Source: Stramonita haemastoma
Lineage: Eukaryota; Mollusca; Gastropoda; Neogastropoda; Muricidae
NCBI GenBank assembly: GCA_030674155.1
Contig: CM060325.1
Location: forward strand, 16,075,747-16,139,746
DNA length: 64,000 nt
Direction of reading: 5' to 3'
Shown here: piece after piece, positions 12,097 through 60,759 of the stretch
Layout of the letters: each line of letters opens with the position of its first letter
Numbering within the stretch: the stretch's first letter is position 1
Notes under the pieces: model-generated
Database searches by the model: none
Told to the model about the DNA's origin: nothing
Seen by the model: only the letters and a program-made list of their open reading frames with translations
Position numbers and translations under genes: made by a program

Positions 12097-12285
12097 GAGC
12101 GTTGATACAAGGAATATCGGTTTGTTTTCAAACCTAGTTTTTAATCCATATAAAGTAAAGGCGTTGATACAAGGAATATCAGTAGCTTGTTTTCAAACCT
12201 AGTTTTCAATCCATATAAAGTAAGGGCGTTGATACAAGGAATATCAGTAGCTTGTTTTCAAACCTAGTTTTCAATCCAGATAAAT
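12097..12285 (+). repeat. ~65-bp tandem repeat, three units
   Basis: Three near-identical units starting gttgatacaaggaatatc. They lie in what could be an intron or UTR of the candidate plus-strand gene. Confidence 0.9.
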
Positions 12286-12441
12286 TTTTCACTTTTTATT
12301 TGAGATGAATTGACAATTTGACACCTCCGATATGGTCTCTGTGGTCTCTGTGGTCGGTGGGGCTATAAACAAGAGTAGGTTGGAATGGATTTTGTGATTA
12401 TTTGCCGCTGTTTTTGCCTTTATTAAAATCAGTTTAAAAGA

Positions 12442-12465
12442 CCCCCCCCCCCCCCCCCCCCCCCC
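12442..12465. repeat. Poly-C tract
   Basis: More than 20 consecutive C. Confidence 0.97.
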
Positions 12466-12474
12466 TTTCAATTT

Positions 12475-12567
12475 CCTCAGCTAGAGCTCCAGGTTTACCT
12501 ATATATTTTTGCATATGTGACTGTTCTTGCCTACCATTAAGGTGGCCGCGATCCAAATTCAGGATTG
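12475..12567 (+). repeat. Family F copy
   Basis: Matches the family core (ctagagctccaggttta … accattaaggtggccgc). Confidence 0.65.
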
Positions 12568-12714
12568 ATGTCTAAATTTCATAGTTTATTTTACAAAATC
12601 TTAGTGTTAGATACTTTTTTTAGGGAGATGGGTGGGGTGTGTTGTGGTGTGTGTGAGTGCGCGCGTTTTAACGTCTTTCCACTAAAAAGTGGTTTTGTGT
12701 GTGTGTGGTTTTTT

Positions 12715-12838
12715 GTATCGATAATGGGATAAGCACTCATGTGCTTTTTTTCATCCAGTCCCCGTGAGTATGCAGTTAATTTTGTCATCTGTTCCCACCG
12801 GCACACAATGGCCTACTCTTACGAAAAGCGGAACAGGA
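12715..12838 (-). mobile_element. SINE-A 3' fragment
   Basis: Inverted 3' end (aagcactcatgtgctt hairpin and the cacaatggcctactctta block) abutting a GT array. Confidence 0.8.
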
Positions 12839-12839
12839 G

Positions 12840-12840
12840 T

Positions 12841-12909
<69 letters not shown>

Positions 12910-13057
12910 GGTGTGTGTCGGTGTGTGTTGGTGGGTGGGTGTGTGGGTGGGTGTGTGTTGGTGGGTGTGTGTTGGTGGGTGTGTGGTGGTGGGTGTGTGT
13001 GGTGGTGTGTGGTGGTGGTGTGTGGTGGTGGTGGTGGTGGTGGTGGTGGTGGTGTGT

Positions 13058-13126
<69 letters not shown>

Positions 13127-13182
13127 TGAGTGTTGTTGTGGTGTGGTTGTTGTTGTGTGGTGTGTGTGTGGGGGGGGGGGGG
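12840..13182. repeat. (GT)n/(GGT)n compound microsatellite
   Basis: GT, GGTGGGTGT and GGT sub-arrays followed by GT and poly-G. Confidence 0.95.
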
Positions 13183-13332
13183 GGTGAAGGGGATAGTTGT
13201 GGGGAGGTGACATCAGGTTGAAAGGAGAGGGAAGGGAATGGAGGGGAAAGGGTGTTGAGGAGGGGTGTGGATGCACATTTAGAGCAGTGGGGATAGAAAA
13301 GGGGGCTGGCTTTTTTTTTTTTTTTTATAGTT

Positions 13333-13430
13333 CCTAGGCTAAAGCTCCGAGGTTTGACCAATAGTAAGAGTAGCGCATACCCAACCGTTTTGCCAACCAC
13401 TAAGGTAGCTGCATTCCGACTTCTAGTTTC
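13333..13430 (+). repeat. Family F copy
   Basis: Contains aaagctccgaggtttgacc and cactaaggtagctgcattcc. Confidence 0.7.
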
Positions 13431-14067
13431 TGCATTTTTTTTATATTTTAGGCTCCTTTTTTTTAAATCGATGCAACTTGATCAAACTATTTGAGGCCTG
13501 AACTTTTCCTTTAATGATAGCAGAACCGGAATTTTTGCGAACACCGAAGTCTATTGCATAGCCTCAGCTTTTTTATAGAACAGGTGACTGATTTAAAGCT
13601 TCATACGGTTGCAAAATATATTTATCCTTTGTGGTCGGTAAGATGATAAATAAATTTGAAATAAATACCATTGTGTCAATAGCTACATACCATTAGTCTG
13701 TGTGCTATTGTGTCCACGTGCCTTCTAACATTCAGACCGACCAGCTGACAGACAACCCATCCCAGTTGTTAACTAACACTAATTCTAACACTAACCTCAA
13801 CTCTTAACCCTGGCCCTGCATGTGGACACAAAAGGCAGACAGACAACATGGTGTATGCTGTCACACTGGCTAAAGTTTTTTCTTTGGGGTTGAAAAGAAT
13901 TGAATCATTTTTTGAGAGCAAATGGATAAGCACAGAACAGCTTTGCAGCATACTTTAAAAATAAAACAAAAAAGCATAGCAAACAGTAATGATCAAAGAT
14001 TTAAAGGCACTGAAAGGATTTTAAAATGATCATCATAACCCAAATACCAATATTTTTTCAATGGTTC
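13431..14067. other. No gene identified
   Basis: AT-rich, with a short TAACACTAA-type repetition near 13770-13810. Confidence 0.5.
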
Positions 14068-14165
14068 CTTAGCAAGAGCTGAAAGGTTCTCGATGGTAAG
14101 ATTTGTTCGTATGCAACCATCCCACCCCCCCCCCCCCCCCCTTCCATTAAGGTAGCCCTATCCAC
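14068..14165 (+). repeat. Family F copy with internal poly-C
   Basis: Starts ccttagcaagagctg and ends cattaaggtagcc. A C-run of about 18 bases sits in the middle. Confidence 0.6.
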
Positions 14166-14672
14166 TGAAGGGATAGAAGAATATAATCATAAATACTACT
14201 GCTTGGGTTGCTAGGGGCAGGGGTGCTAGATTTTTAGGGAAAAGAATGCCAGGAAGGGGTGGAGGGATGGGGGGGGGGTGTAAATGTTCAGGTATTTAAC
14301 ATGGAGATGGGGAAAGAGGTGTAATAGCTGGGGATGAGTCTTTGAGAGAATATTCATTTTGTAAGATAAGATATTTAAATTCATTTTTTTTTTATGTTCA
14401 TACTCGATTGTTTGGGGGTGTTTTTTGTGGAGGGTTTTTGTTTGTTTGTTGTTTTTTTTTAGATAGCAGTATTCATACTCATATTCTATTGGGGAGGGAT
14501 AGGGGAAGACAAACTGTCATTAGGTTCAGGGGAGGTTGGACAGCATTTTAGAAAATAAAGTTAAAACAAAAAGTAAAGGCAGCTGATTTTAGAAATCCTA
14601 CTTGAATAAATTCAAGAGAGCGATTTAGAAAAAAGCTTGTTTAGAACCAAAAGTAGGGGGTGCTTGTTTAAG
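14166..14672. other. No gene identified
   Basis: G- and T-rich unique sequence without coding signal. Confidence 0.5.
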
Positions 14673-14674
14673 TG

Positions 14675-14735
<61 letters not shown>

Positions 14736-14925
14736 CTGTCTGTCTGTCTGTCCGTCTGTCTGTCTCATCTGTCTGTCCCATCTGTCTGTCTGTCCGTCTC
14801 TGTCTGTCTGTCTGTCTGTCTCGTCTGTCTGTCTTGTCTGTCTGTCTCGTGTGTGTGTGTGTGTGTCGTGTGTCGTGTGTCGTGTGTCGTGTGTCGTGTG
14901 GGTGTGTGTGTGTGGTGTGTGTGTG

Positions 14926-14960
<35 letters not shown>

Positions 14961-14965
14961 GTATA

Positions 14966-15048
<83 letters not shown>
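14673..15048. repeat. (CTGT)n/(GT)n compound microsatellite
   Basis: CTGT array with C-for-T variants, a TCGTG block, a second CTGT array and a final GT array. Confidence 0.97.
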
Positions 15049-15050
<2 letters not shown>

Positions 15051-15447
15051 ATTTTTATGGGTGTTGTAAAATAACAATACTTACTGAGGTAAAAGTCCTG
15101 GATTTGTTTTATGTGTGTGTTTTTAGAAACCTGTTAAATGGCTGGATTTGTGGCTGTAACCTTGTTGACTGTTTCATAGTTTTGGAAATGGCAGATATGA
15201 AGAAAGCATTCGAATGTCGCAAACGGAAACAATTGTTGCAGTATTTTAATATGACAAAAAAGTTCTGTGTACATCTTAGTTAACAGCCTTGCATCAGAAA
15301 AGATATTTTCTTTTTGTTTTGTTTTTTTCACAAAATCTTGTATAAGAAAATCATGTTGCCCTTCATTCTGTGAGCATAAGACTGCAGGCATCTTGAATTG
15401 GTGTATCCCGTTACCTAATTTCCATCTGGCCTTTTGCTTTGCTGTAG

Positions 15448-15533
15448 GTCAGAGATATGCCCATTACCCAGGTCATGGCACTCCCAGCCCATTGATAGAC
15501 TGCTCCATCTGCATCACTCCCAGCAGTCTTTGA
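15448..15533 (+). CDS. Candidate terminal exon of unrecognised gene
   Basis: After a strong pyrimidine-rich acceptor (gctttgctgtag) it reads QRYAHYPGHGTPSPLIDC and stops. About 1.8 kb of AT-rich, UTR-like DNA without other features follows. No domain is recognised. Confidence 0.3.
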
Positions 15534-17362
15534 TTTCTATTGTCAGCACAAGTGTACTTTATGATGACTTTGGTTTTGTTTTTTCGTTCAATCTGGAAAG
15601 AAAAGAGTGGGGGAAAAGATAGGTTGTATGCCCCATAATGTAACTTTAAGAAACAAGTAAAATCGTCGATGAAGAACGGTAAAAAGTGGAAAAGAGAATG
15701 AAGAAATCAATTGGAAAAGACGTTAGATGCCATACAAAAAACCTGTTTGTGTCAGCAAGACTAAAGTGACAGATTTCACAATCAACCCCTACTCATTGCT
15801 GCATAATTTACTGTTTGCTTTCTTTCATTTGTCCAACCTTTGTACTATATCTTTTATTTCCATTTGTGCCAATATTTTTTGCAAAATATTGACTTAATGT
15901 CAAATGTGTTTATTCCAAAGTTTCAGTGTAGCAATTGTTGTGAAATGTATTCCAGCAGATGATGCGATAACAGAGTGGTACAGGCTGTTTTATTTTGCTC
16001 GGCCTTTCTCTATGCTTTTGCTTCGAGCTCTTTAGAAACATGTCTTATAAACTTCTTTTTTTTAAGTAGAAAAGGGTTTCTTTAGCATGATTGTAAACTT
16101 TTTACAAGTAGTTGAATGAAACAATTGACTGAATTGTTTTCTTTTTATTTTTGCTTTGAATCATTTGTTCAAGTAGAAAAAAAAACACCTCCCAAGTCTC
16201 ATCAAGGAATGCTGGTTGACAGCTAGTCTTGTACTTAAAGTGTTCTTTTTTTTCACTTTGATTTTCCCATGGATCGGTCCTTTATTTTGTATTGAAACGT
16301 AATTTCTGTAGAGTTTTCTTGGATTTTATGACCAAAATACCTCGTTTCATTTATGTTTATATTTTTAATAATTTAATTGGAAGTACTCAACGCAGAGTGA
16401 AGCAGTTTACTTCTGATTTTTTGTGTTAATGTTTTCAAAGTAATACAGTCCATGAATGAATTACATGATGCATTTAAAATTACATGTTCAATCAATTTTT
16501 TTGTTGGCATTTGATCTTTCAATATTTGTTTTGGAGGTTTGAAATGTCTCCACTTTATCTGGTTAATCGTGTTAACTGGTTTACTCGCATGTAACTATTC
16601 CAAACAATGCCCACATTTTTTCACCTACAAATGAAGGTATATGTGTGTAACTTGTTGCCTGTTGGTGTATCAGGGTTTTTTTTTCTAGAGGACGTTGCTT
16701 AATTCATATCCCTAACTTATCCTTTTTATGTGAAATTATTTATACAATGGTTTGGTGGTATCTGGTAGACTTCAGCTACGCAGTTAATGCCCTTCACTTT
16801 GTGTGCTGCCCCCCCCCCCCCCCCCCCCCTATTTCCTATCATTCCAGAGTCAAAATAATGTGTGCATTATTTTAAAATATATTGTTTAAAGCTGATTTCC
16901 ATTTGTACTTGCATGAAAGAAAAGTAGAACCCCTTTGCCAGTAGCATGTTAACTTTTTTGTTTTTGCTTCAATGCTAAAATATCCTTTTTGTTCCGAACC
17001 CAGTTAAGGGTGTTCTAGAATCCCAACTGGAAGTGGTGTGGATACATTTTTACAACCCAATTCAAGTACCTGTATAATTATGTGATAAATTCCAAGTTTG
17101 TCCATGGGAATGATTGAGGAAAGTGTTACATGTTCTTTTTAGAGGATCAACAAAAGATGTTTCCTGTACCCAGTATTTCCTTCAATTTTTCTTGTATTTT
17201 ATGAGTTACGGCTTTTATTTTTCCTGTATCTTATAACATGTTATTATACCTTAAAACTAGTGGTGAGCACACACTAATGGCACTTGACAACCCAACTGAC
17301 TTTTTCCTGATAAAAATACAAACTTTGTACAACTCCCTCTTTTTAAAACTTACCGAAGAGGT
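15534..17362. other. AT-rich UTR-like DNA
   Basis: Long T-rich stretch without ORFs or repeats apart from a poly-C run near 16810-16830. Consistent with a 3' UTR of the candidate upstream gene or intergenic DNA. Confidence 0.4.
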
Positions 17363-17705
17363 AACTCGCCTGCCAAGAAATTAAGTCCAGGTCGGAAGTA
17401 TGCGGTGGTTTAATCCCTTTTGAGGCCCAAAACTTTTCCCCCATCGGTTAGCCCACAAGTGATGGTCTGGGTGGTAGTCTTTCAGATGATGCAACAAACC
17501 CAGATCCGTGTCTTGCACTAAATTATTTTTAGGAACGTAAAAGAGCCCACGGCAACAAGATTTGTCCCTGGCAAAATGATAGGGAAACAAATGCAGTTGC
17601 AGACAGGAAAAGAAAAAAAAAATGGGTGAGGCTGCTCTTCTGGCAACGGGAGAAGCATCCCAAGTTTCACCCTGAGAAGTCTTCTGTGGCTTAAAGTTTA
17701 AAAAA
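17363..17705 (+). mobile_element. SINE-C, diverged, 5'-truncated
   Basis: Matches the 53394-53815 copy from ggtaactcgcctgcc through gatagggaaacaaatgcag to the 3' end. Confidence 0.8.
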
Positions 17706-18257
17706 GCCGATGTTTTGCACTAATTCATTCAAGATGTCTGTATTTTCTGGCTGAAAAGATAACATAGCTGCAATTAAGCTGTTTGTCAATTCAGTGTTTT
17801 AAAAGCATATTGGGATAAACACGTCATTGTGGTCTGAGATATTTTCAAATGTTGGTATGATAATTCAAAATTAGACAAAAATTCAGTTGGTTGGTCATTG
17901 GCATGTCACTAGTCAGAGCATTGGGAAAAGCCTACCTCCCCCTTCAGCCCCAAAAGAAAAGCTGGAGTCAGGGTTGGGTAGCCCGCTCGCAGCTGAAATA
18001 AAACAAAATGAACAGGAAACTGTTATTCTAGACACATTGTCCAAACTTAATGAATTGTGGTGCAAAAGTCATAAGACTGAAAATGAAAACTGAAACTTGG
18101 CCAAGGTCTTTTGGTTGGAGTTATGTTCATGTATGATTGTGTGTTTACAGTGTGAAGTATGTGCACAGAATTTGATGCATATACTTTTTTCTGTCCTCTC
18201 TCTCTGTCTCTCTGTCTCTGTCTCTGTCTCTCTCTGCCTCCCTCCCTCCCTCCCTCC

Positions 18258-19554
<1,297 letters not shown>

Positions 19555-19605
19555 TTGTCTAAGGACTGTGGGGCACCCCTGAAGACTTGACAACCAACCA
19601 TATGT
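19555..19605 (-). mobile_element. LINE-R 3' terminus with (GATA)n tail
   Basis: Inverted match to the 3' ends at 24541-24796 and 27083-27387 (tcaagtcttcaggggtgccc). The neighbouring CTAT array is its tail. Confidence 0.75.
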
Positions 19606-20630
19606 ATACTATGTGAGTTGGAATGTGTGGGATGTGTTTTGCCGAAAAGAATTTGACAGACATTGACTTGATATATATCATTGATAGTATTGTTTTATAC
19701 AAGGATTTCTTGTGGGTCTTTTATCATACTTTGTTGTTGGGTTTGTTTTGATAATGATATAACCTGAAGACTCTCTCTCTCTCTCTCCATTCCTCCCTTT
19801 CTTTCTATCTTCCACTTTCAAATAAACTTCCATAAAACTTATCATTAGATAGAAATGTTTTGGTTCCTATGTTGAATTTGAAATTGTATTTTTGTCGTGT
19901 AAATAAGGTTAGTATAGTTTTTATTTTTATTTTGTTTTGTTTTGTTTGTTTTTTTCTCTCACATAAATGCTATGCCTTTTCGGACTCCTTGAAAATTAAT
20001 TTTTGATTAACACAATTTGAAAAATCCTATGTTTGGATAGTGTATGAGGCGATACATCTTAATGTTGTTGATTTTTTTCCAATGGTATTTGGTTTGCTGT
20101 TGCTGTTAGTTATTTTTTCATTCATAGTTTTGTTTTAAAGTAAGAAAGAATAGTGAAAATCTTTTGATATACATCACCTTTTTGCTTGGGTTGCCCCCAT
20201 CTCTGGTGTATCCTCCCAATTCCATTTTTTAAAATACTAAATTATATTCAGTCGATATGTTTTATGAAGAATGGTTTTGTCATAATCTGGAGGTAAAGTT
20301 AAACAGCTGAAAAAAGTAATAGCAAAGGATTGAAAGGGTAGGATGGGACTAAATCCGCCCTTTTTGTCACATATTTAAAAACAAAAACAAAAAAAACCAC
20401 ACACACCCCAAAAACCTTTTTTCTGGAGTGGGGATGTATGTGCACGTACGTGTGTTGTTGTTGTTGTTGTTCTTCAATTTAACGTCTATTCACAATCAGT
20501 GATATTAGACACAAAAAGACAAACAATTCAGAGAAAAGGAACTGTCTAACAACTATAACCATAATACAATGAAGTAATTGAATTAACACATCAAGTAACT
20601 GTATAACTAATGTAACTACAACAGAAAAAA

Positions 20631-20633
<3 letters not shown>
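19606..20633. other. No gene identified
   Basis: AT-rich, unique-looking sequence. A short CT tract lies near 19771-19787. Confidence 0.5.

Positions 20634-20686
<53 letters not shown>
20634..20686. repeat. (AT)n microsatellite
   Basis: Pure AT tract. Confidence 0.97.
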
Positions 20687-20688
<2 letters not shown>

Positions 20689-20964
20689 GTACAATACAAT
20701 TTACAATGTCGAGAACTATACCATGGTGGGCAGAATGCCTTTGCTTAAAATCAATGAATGACACATTTACTTGCACTATAACAAATTACTAACACAACTC
20801 TCTTTCAACAGCATAGCAATTTCACAGAGCAATTTACAATTATTCAAAACTTTCTGCAAAGATCTCTCAGGTATGGTGGGAAGGTACTTTTTTAACACTT
20901 GACATTCCAAAAGAATATGAAAGTTTGAGATTGCCCCACCACACACACAATGCACAATGCACGT

Positions 20965-21760
<796 letters not shown>

Positions 21761-21869
21761 CAGACAAGGGAAGTAATTGCGGACAAGGAAAGTAAATAGC
21801 TTGGAAGAGTTACTTCCCTTGGACCCTTTGTCGTGGTGGAGTTTTTTCTTTTGTTTTTTTGTGGTTGTC

Positions 21870-21966
21870 AAAATCGTACTTTTATCAGGAAAATCGTATT
21901 TTCGTATTTAGGGTGAAAAATCTTAAAAATACGATAAAATCGTACAGGTACGCAGGTCTGTTGCGT
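21870..21966 (+). mobile_element. Terminal fragment of the hAT-like element
   Basis: aaaatcgtattttcgtattt and caggtctg resemble the right end of the element at 27957-29706. Confidence 0.5.
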
Positions 21967-22006
21967 ACAACTACATTGTACCAGTTTTTGTTCCAACAAA
22001 CTTGGC

Positions 22007-22375
22007 TATATTGAAGACAGGCTACTGCTTTCCTGGCTGTGGTGTCGCCCCAAGTCCGACTCCGTCATTGTAAAGATGCGAGTAGACTGTGTGTAGCATA
22101 CAGTACAGCACTCTCTTGGTGCTGTGAGCTCTGTTACTGAGCAAAAGTCGGGGTAGGACGGGACTGAAACTAGCCTCGTTTGTCACATCTTTTCGAAAAA
22201 AAACCCACGCCTTTTTCTTGAGGGTGTGTGTATGTCCGCACTTGTGTTTGTGTGTGCGTTTTCTTGTATGTGTGCATACATTGTACCAATTTTTGTTCGG
22301 ACCAAATTGGCTATATTCAAGCCAGGCTGCTGCCTTCTGGGCAGTGGTGTCGCCACAAGCCTGCCAGCACGCATT
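22007..22375 (-). repeat. Family E repeat
   Basis: Inverted blocks matching 18258-19302, including the tggtgtcgccacaag and ttgtaccaatttttgttcgg phrases, each present twice here. Confidence 0.65.
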
Positions 22376-23580
22376 AACACAACACAGTAGACAGAAGGCT
22401 TGCATTAAAACCACACGTACACAGAAGGTTTGCACTAACACAACACACTACACAGAAGGTTTGCACTAACACAGTACAGAGAAGGTTTGCATTAACACAG
22501 TACAGAGAAGGTTTGCATTAACACAACACAGTAGACAGACGGTTTGCACTAACACAACACAGTACAGAGAAGGTTTGCACTAACACAACACAGTACAGAG
22601 AAGGTTTGCATTAACACAACACAGTACACAGACGGTTTGCACTAACACAACACAGTACAGAGAAGGTTTGCACTAACACAACACAGTACAGAGATAGTTT
22701 ACACGAACACAACACAGTACAGAGCAGGTTTGCACTAACACAACACAGTACAGAGAAGGTTTGCATTAACACAACATAGTACACAGAAAGTTTGCACTAA
22801 CACAGTACACAAAATTTGCACTAACACAACACAGTACAGAGAAGGTTTGCACTAACACAACACAGTACAGAGATAGTTTACACGAACACAACACACTACA
22901 GAGAAGGTTTGCATTAACACAACACAGTACAGAGGTTTGCATTAACACAACATAGTACAGAGGTTTGCACTAACACAGTACAGAGAAGGTTTGCATTAAC
23001 ACAACATAGTACACAGAAAGTTTGCACTAACACAGTACACAGAAGGTTTGCATTAACACAACACAGTATAGAGAAGGTTTGCACTAACACAACACAGTAC
23101 AGAGAAAGTTTGCATTAATTAACACAACACAGTACAAAGAAGGTTTGCACTAATACAACACAGTACAGAGAAGGTTTACACTAACACAACACAGTACAGA
23201 GAAGGTTTGCACTAACACAACACAGTACAGAGAAGGTTTGCATTAACACAACACAGTACAGAGAAGGTTTCAACACAACATAGTACAGAGGTTTGCACTA
23301 ACACAGTACAGAGAAGGTTTGCATTAACACAACATAGTACACAGAAAGTTTGCACTAACACAGAACACAGAAGGTTTGCATTAACACAACACAGTATAGA
23401 GAAAGTTTGCATTAATTAACACAACACAGTACAAAGAAGGTTTGCACTAATATAACACAGTACAGAGAAGGTTTGCACTAACACAACACAGTACAGAGAA
23501 GGTTTGCACTAACACAACACAGTACAGAGAAGGTTTGCACTAACACAACACAGTACAGAGAAAGTTTGCACTAACACAGT
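22376..23580 (+). repeat. ~31-bp minisatellite, about 35-40 units
   Basis: Unit based on acacagtacagagaaggttt plus gcactaaca. Unit length and order vary, with higher-order blocks repeated (22780-22860 and 23010-23060). Confidence 0.95.
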
Positions 23581-23671
23581 GCGGCCAATAGACAAGGTAA
23601 TAACAAATCCACTCGTGGAGAACTAATCATCCAAAGACAACTAGCACACACACACACACACACATGGGGGA

Positions 23672-24020
23672 CAGGGGACGGGATAGCCTAGTGGTCAGAA
23701 CATTGCACTCGCAGTTTGATGACCCAGGTTCAATTCCTGTTCAAGGAGATTTTTCCCCTGGAGTTAACATCAGTGCTGACTCCACTTCCCCAGAAGTCCT
23801 TCAGATGAAACTATAAACTGAGGCCGTGTGCGAACGCACATAGAACATCTTGCGCACACCTTAAATCCTGTTCCACTTTTCGTAAGAGTAGGCCATTGTG
23901 TGCCGGTGGGAACAGATGACAAATTTACAAAACAAACTGCATACACACGGAGACGGGATATAAAAAAGCATATGAGTGCTTATTCCAATATCCTCGATAT
24001 AAAAGAATATAAAAAAAATT
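23672..24020 (+). mobile_element. SINE-A, full length
   Basis: Head with tagcctagtggtcag and a mutated B box (ggttcaattcc), the body, the aaagcatatgagtgctt hairpin and an A-rich tail. Confidence 0.87.
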
Positions 24021-24540
24021 TTAATAAATGAATAACAGACACACACGCATGCACACACGCATGCACACAATTGCACCATACTTCACACACTGTATAGGAA
24101 TTATGTGCATGCAAATAACATGCACACTTTTTATTTTTCCTGAGATAATTAACCATGAAACAAATCTGTTTACTATTATTTATTTTTTACATAATAAACA
24201 GTGTAATGTTAACATTCTGAGAAGCAAACAAAATTCAAATTGATTCACTAACAATAATGTACATCATCAGTAGTATCTAGAATCAATGCATAAGTGTCAT
24301 GAAAATATGAATCAACAACATGCTAATTGAATTTCCTTTTGGGTTTCTTGTGGGTTTTTTCTCACATTTCCTAATGAATCTATTCTTTTTTCATAATAAA
24401 CGTTCTTCTTGTCATATAATTTATAAATAACATCACTGCATATCATGGTATTGTATCAGCAGTTCTTACAAACTTTCTTGTCATATATAATATATTTAAA
24501 TAACATCATTTCATATCATGACATGGTATTGTATCAGTAG
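24021..24540. other. No gene identified
   Basis: AT-rich. A ~60-bp phrase (tatcatggtattgtatcag) occurs twice, near 24440 and 24520. Confidence 0.5.
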
Positions 24541-24746
24541 TTCTTCATTGAGCAAAAAACCAATGTGTTCAAATCTTCTGTACAATCCACAGTGGTTCTG
24601 TTTTACAATAACCTGATGATAAATGGGATGGGAGGACAATATCAGCGAATGGACAGGTGTAGAACTCAACAAAATTTTTAGAAAGGCAGAACAGAAAGAG
24701 GAATGGAGGGAACTGGTTTTCAAGACTTCAGGGGTGCCCCCACAGT

Positions 24747-24793
<47 letters not shown>

Positions 24794-24797
24794 TAGA
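24541..24797 (+). mobile_element. LINE-R 3' end, then (AGCC)n
   Basis: Decayed ORF end (gaggacaatatcagcgaatg … gaatggagggaactgg) matching 27083-27387, followed by AGCC repeats and a short GATA remnant. Confidence 0.8.
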
Positions 24798-24839
24798 TAG
24801 ATGATCAATGCAGATTTTGATGTTGAAAAATCCTAAAGG

Positions 24840-24968
24840 ATTCCCACAGCTGTCCATTTACCCCACTTTCAGCTCCTCTCAGCCGCTATCCATTCCATCC
24901 TGGCTGGTGGTAACTATAGCAGAAACTGACCACACTTGGACCTGGTTAATTACAGGAAGTGGTGGGCC
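24840..24968 (+). repeat. Family G copy, truncated
   Basis: cccactttcagctcctctca and gcagaaactgaccacacttg phrases, shared with 30972 and 35575. Confidence 0.7.
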
Positions 24969-25137
24969 ATATTGGGGCTTTTTGTTGTTACAACAACATC
25001 AACATTAGAAAGACATATAAAGAGTTTTTTATCACTGCACACACTCGCTAGGATTCAACTGAAGTACACACAACCCAGCACTTTTTACAACAGTATACCT
25101 CAACTATTAAAACCGTCATCTGCACACTCCTCAAAAC

Positions 25138-25400
25138 CACACTGAAATTCCCCTTGGAATGAAATCCATCCCACATTCACATCCTGCTCATCTGTTACCA
25201 TCACACTCCCCAACAACACACTGAAATTCCCCTTGGAATGAAATCCATCTCACATTCGCATCATGCTCATCTGTTACCATCACACTCCCCAACACCACAC
25301 TGAAATTCCTCTTGGAATGAAATCCATCTCACATTCGCATCATGCTCATCTGTTACCAACACACTCCCCAACACCACACTGCAATTCCACTTGGCACGGA
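25138..25400 (+). repeat. 79-80 bp tandem repeat, about 3.3 units
   Basis: Units start cactgaaattcc near 25138, 25218, 25298 and 25377. Confidence 0.93.
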
Positions 25401-25660
25401 AACCTAAGATTTTTCCCTCCTGTTTCATCTCATATCTGTCCCTGCTTTCAACAGCCCAAATCCCCAACACCCTGCCAAAGTGTATAACCATTATGCGTGT
25501 GTGTGCAAGCATTCACACTTTATGCATGTGCGTGCGCCTGTATGTACATTTGAATTCGTTAATACTTTTTATTGTTATTGGTTGTATGCGTCAGAAAAGA
25601 CTGAATGCAAGCGCTTTGATTTGTTTTTACAAAATACAGCGCAATATAAATTCCACCTAA
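25400..25660 (+). mobile_element. LINE-L2 3' UTR fragment
   Basis: Matches the region after the RT stop at 41017: ctgccaaagtg, then gcaagcgctttgatttgttt and the terminal aatataaattcca. No coding part is present. Confidence 0.8.
25568..25573 (-). terminator. Candidate TONSL poly(A) signal
   Basis: AATAAA on the minus strand about 375 nt past the TONSL stop; I saw no earlier one. It lies inside the LINE-L2 3'-end fragment at 25400-25660, so the host signal may be element-derived. Inference only. Confidence 0.35.
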
Positions 25661-25664
25661 GTGG

Positions 25665-25935
25665 TCAAAGCGCTCGCTTTCCCCCAGTCAAGTTAAGCAG
25701 CGTCGAGCGTGGTTACCAGTTGGATGGGTGATTGTTTGGCTTCAGTACAGTTTCCCCAGTTCACCCAGCTGTAAATGGGTACCTGCCCTCTTTAGGGTCA
25801 TGGAAGGTAAAGCAGTGAGGGAGAGGAGATGGGCGCTGCCCTCAACATGCTGGCCCCCAGAGAAGCTGAAGTCTCTGATGCCTTACTCCCTTACAACCGC
25901 CTAGGTTAAGGGACACCTTTACCCACATTCCAATC
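25665..25935 (+). mobile_element. SINE-B, nearly full length
   Basis: Starts in the head (agcgctcgctttccccc). The 5S-like core is ttaagcagcgtcgagcgtgg and ttggatgggtga. Body to gggacacctttacc. It lies just beyond the TONSL stop codon, so it is probably in the 3' UTR. Confidence 0.85.
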
Positions 25936-25945
25936 ATGCTCCTCT

Positions 25946-60424
<34,479 letters not shown>

Positions 60425-60759
60425 TCCCAAAGCACTTTACAGCAGTCAGACATTGGCGCCCTGCATAGCGCCCTCTTGTGAAAGTAAGGTGAGAGTGGTC
60501 TGCCGTAAAAGCATACTTGGAGCCACATGGTTACAGCGTGTGTTGCACGCCTTGTTGATGAAATGCCGATAAGGCCTACAAACTCCGCTACAAAACGGGT
60601 AGATTTTCTTTTTTGTATATGTTTTATTTGCGGTTTCATTCCAAGAGATGTGTTTGTGGCCTTAAATTTGCTGTTTACAGTTCCAGTGTGTTGATTTAAA
60701 AGGTATAGTTGAAGGAAAGACATTGGGTGTTCTGTTTCACTTTCAGCGACGTGTCACTC

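Noticed and set aside
14625..15283. Cys/Val/Leu/Ser-rich frames up to 203 residues
   Set aside because: CTGT/GT microsatellite translations.
22376..23580. CRISPR-like regular array
   Set aside because: Units are contiguous and variable with no unique spacers, and the genome is eukaryotic. It is a minisatellite.
25670..25740. Possible 5S rRNA gene
   Set aside because: Only the internal-promoter part resembles 5S. It sits inside the SINE-B family.
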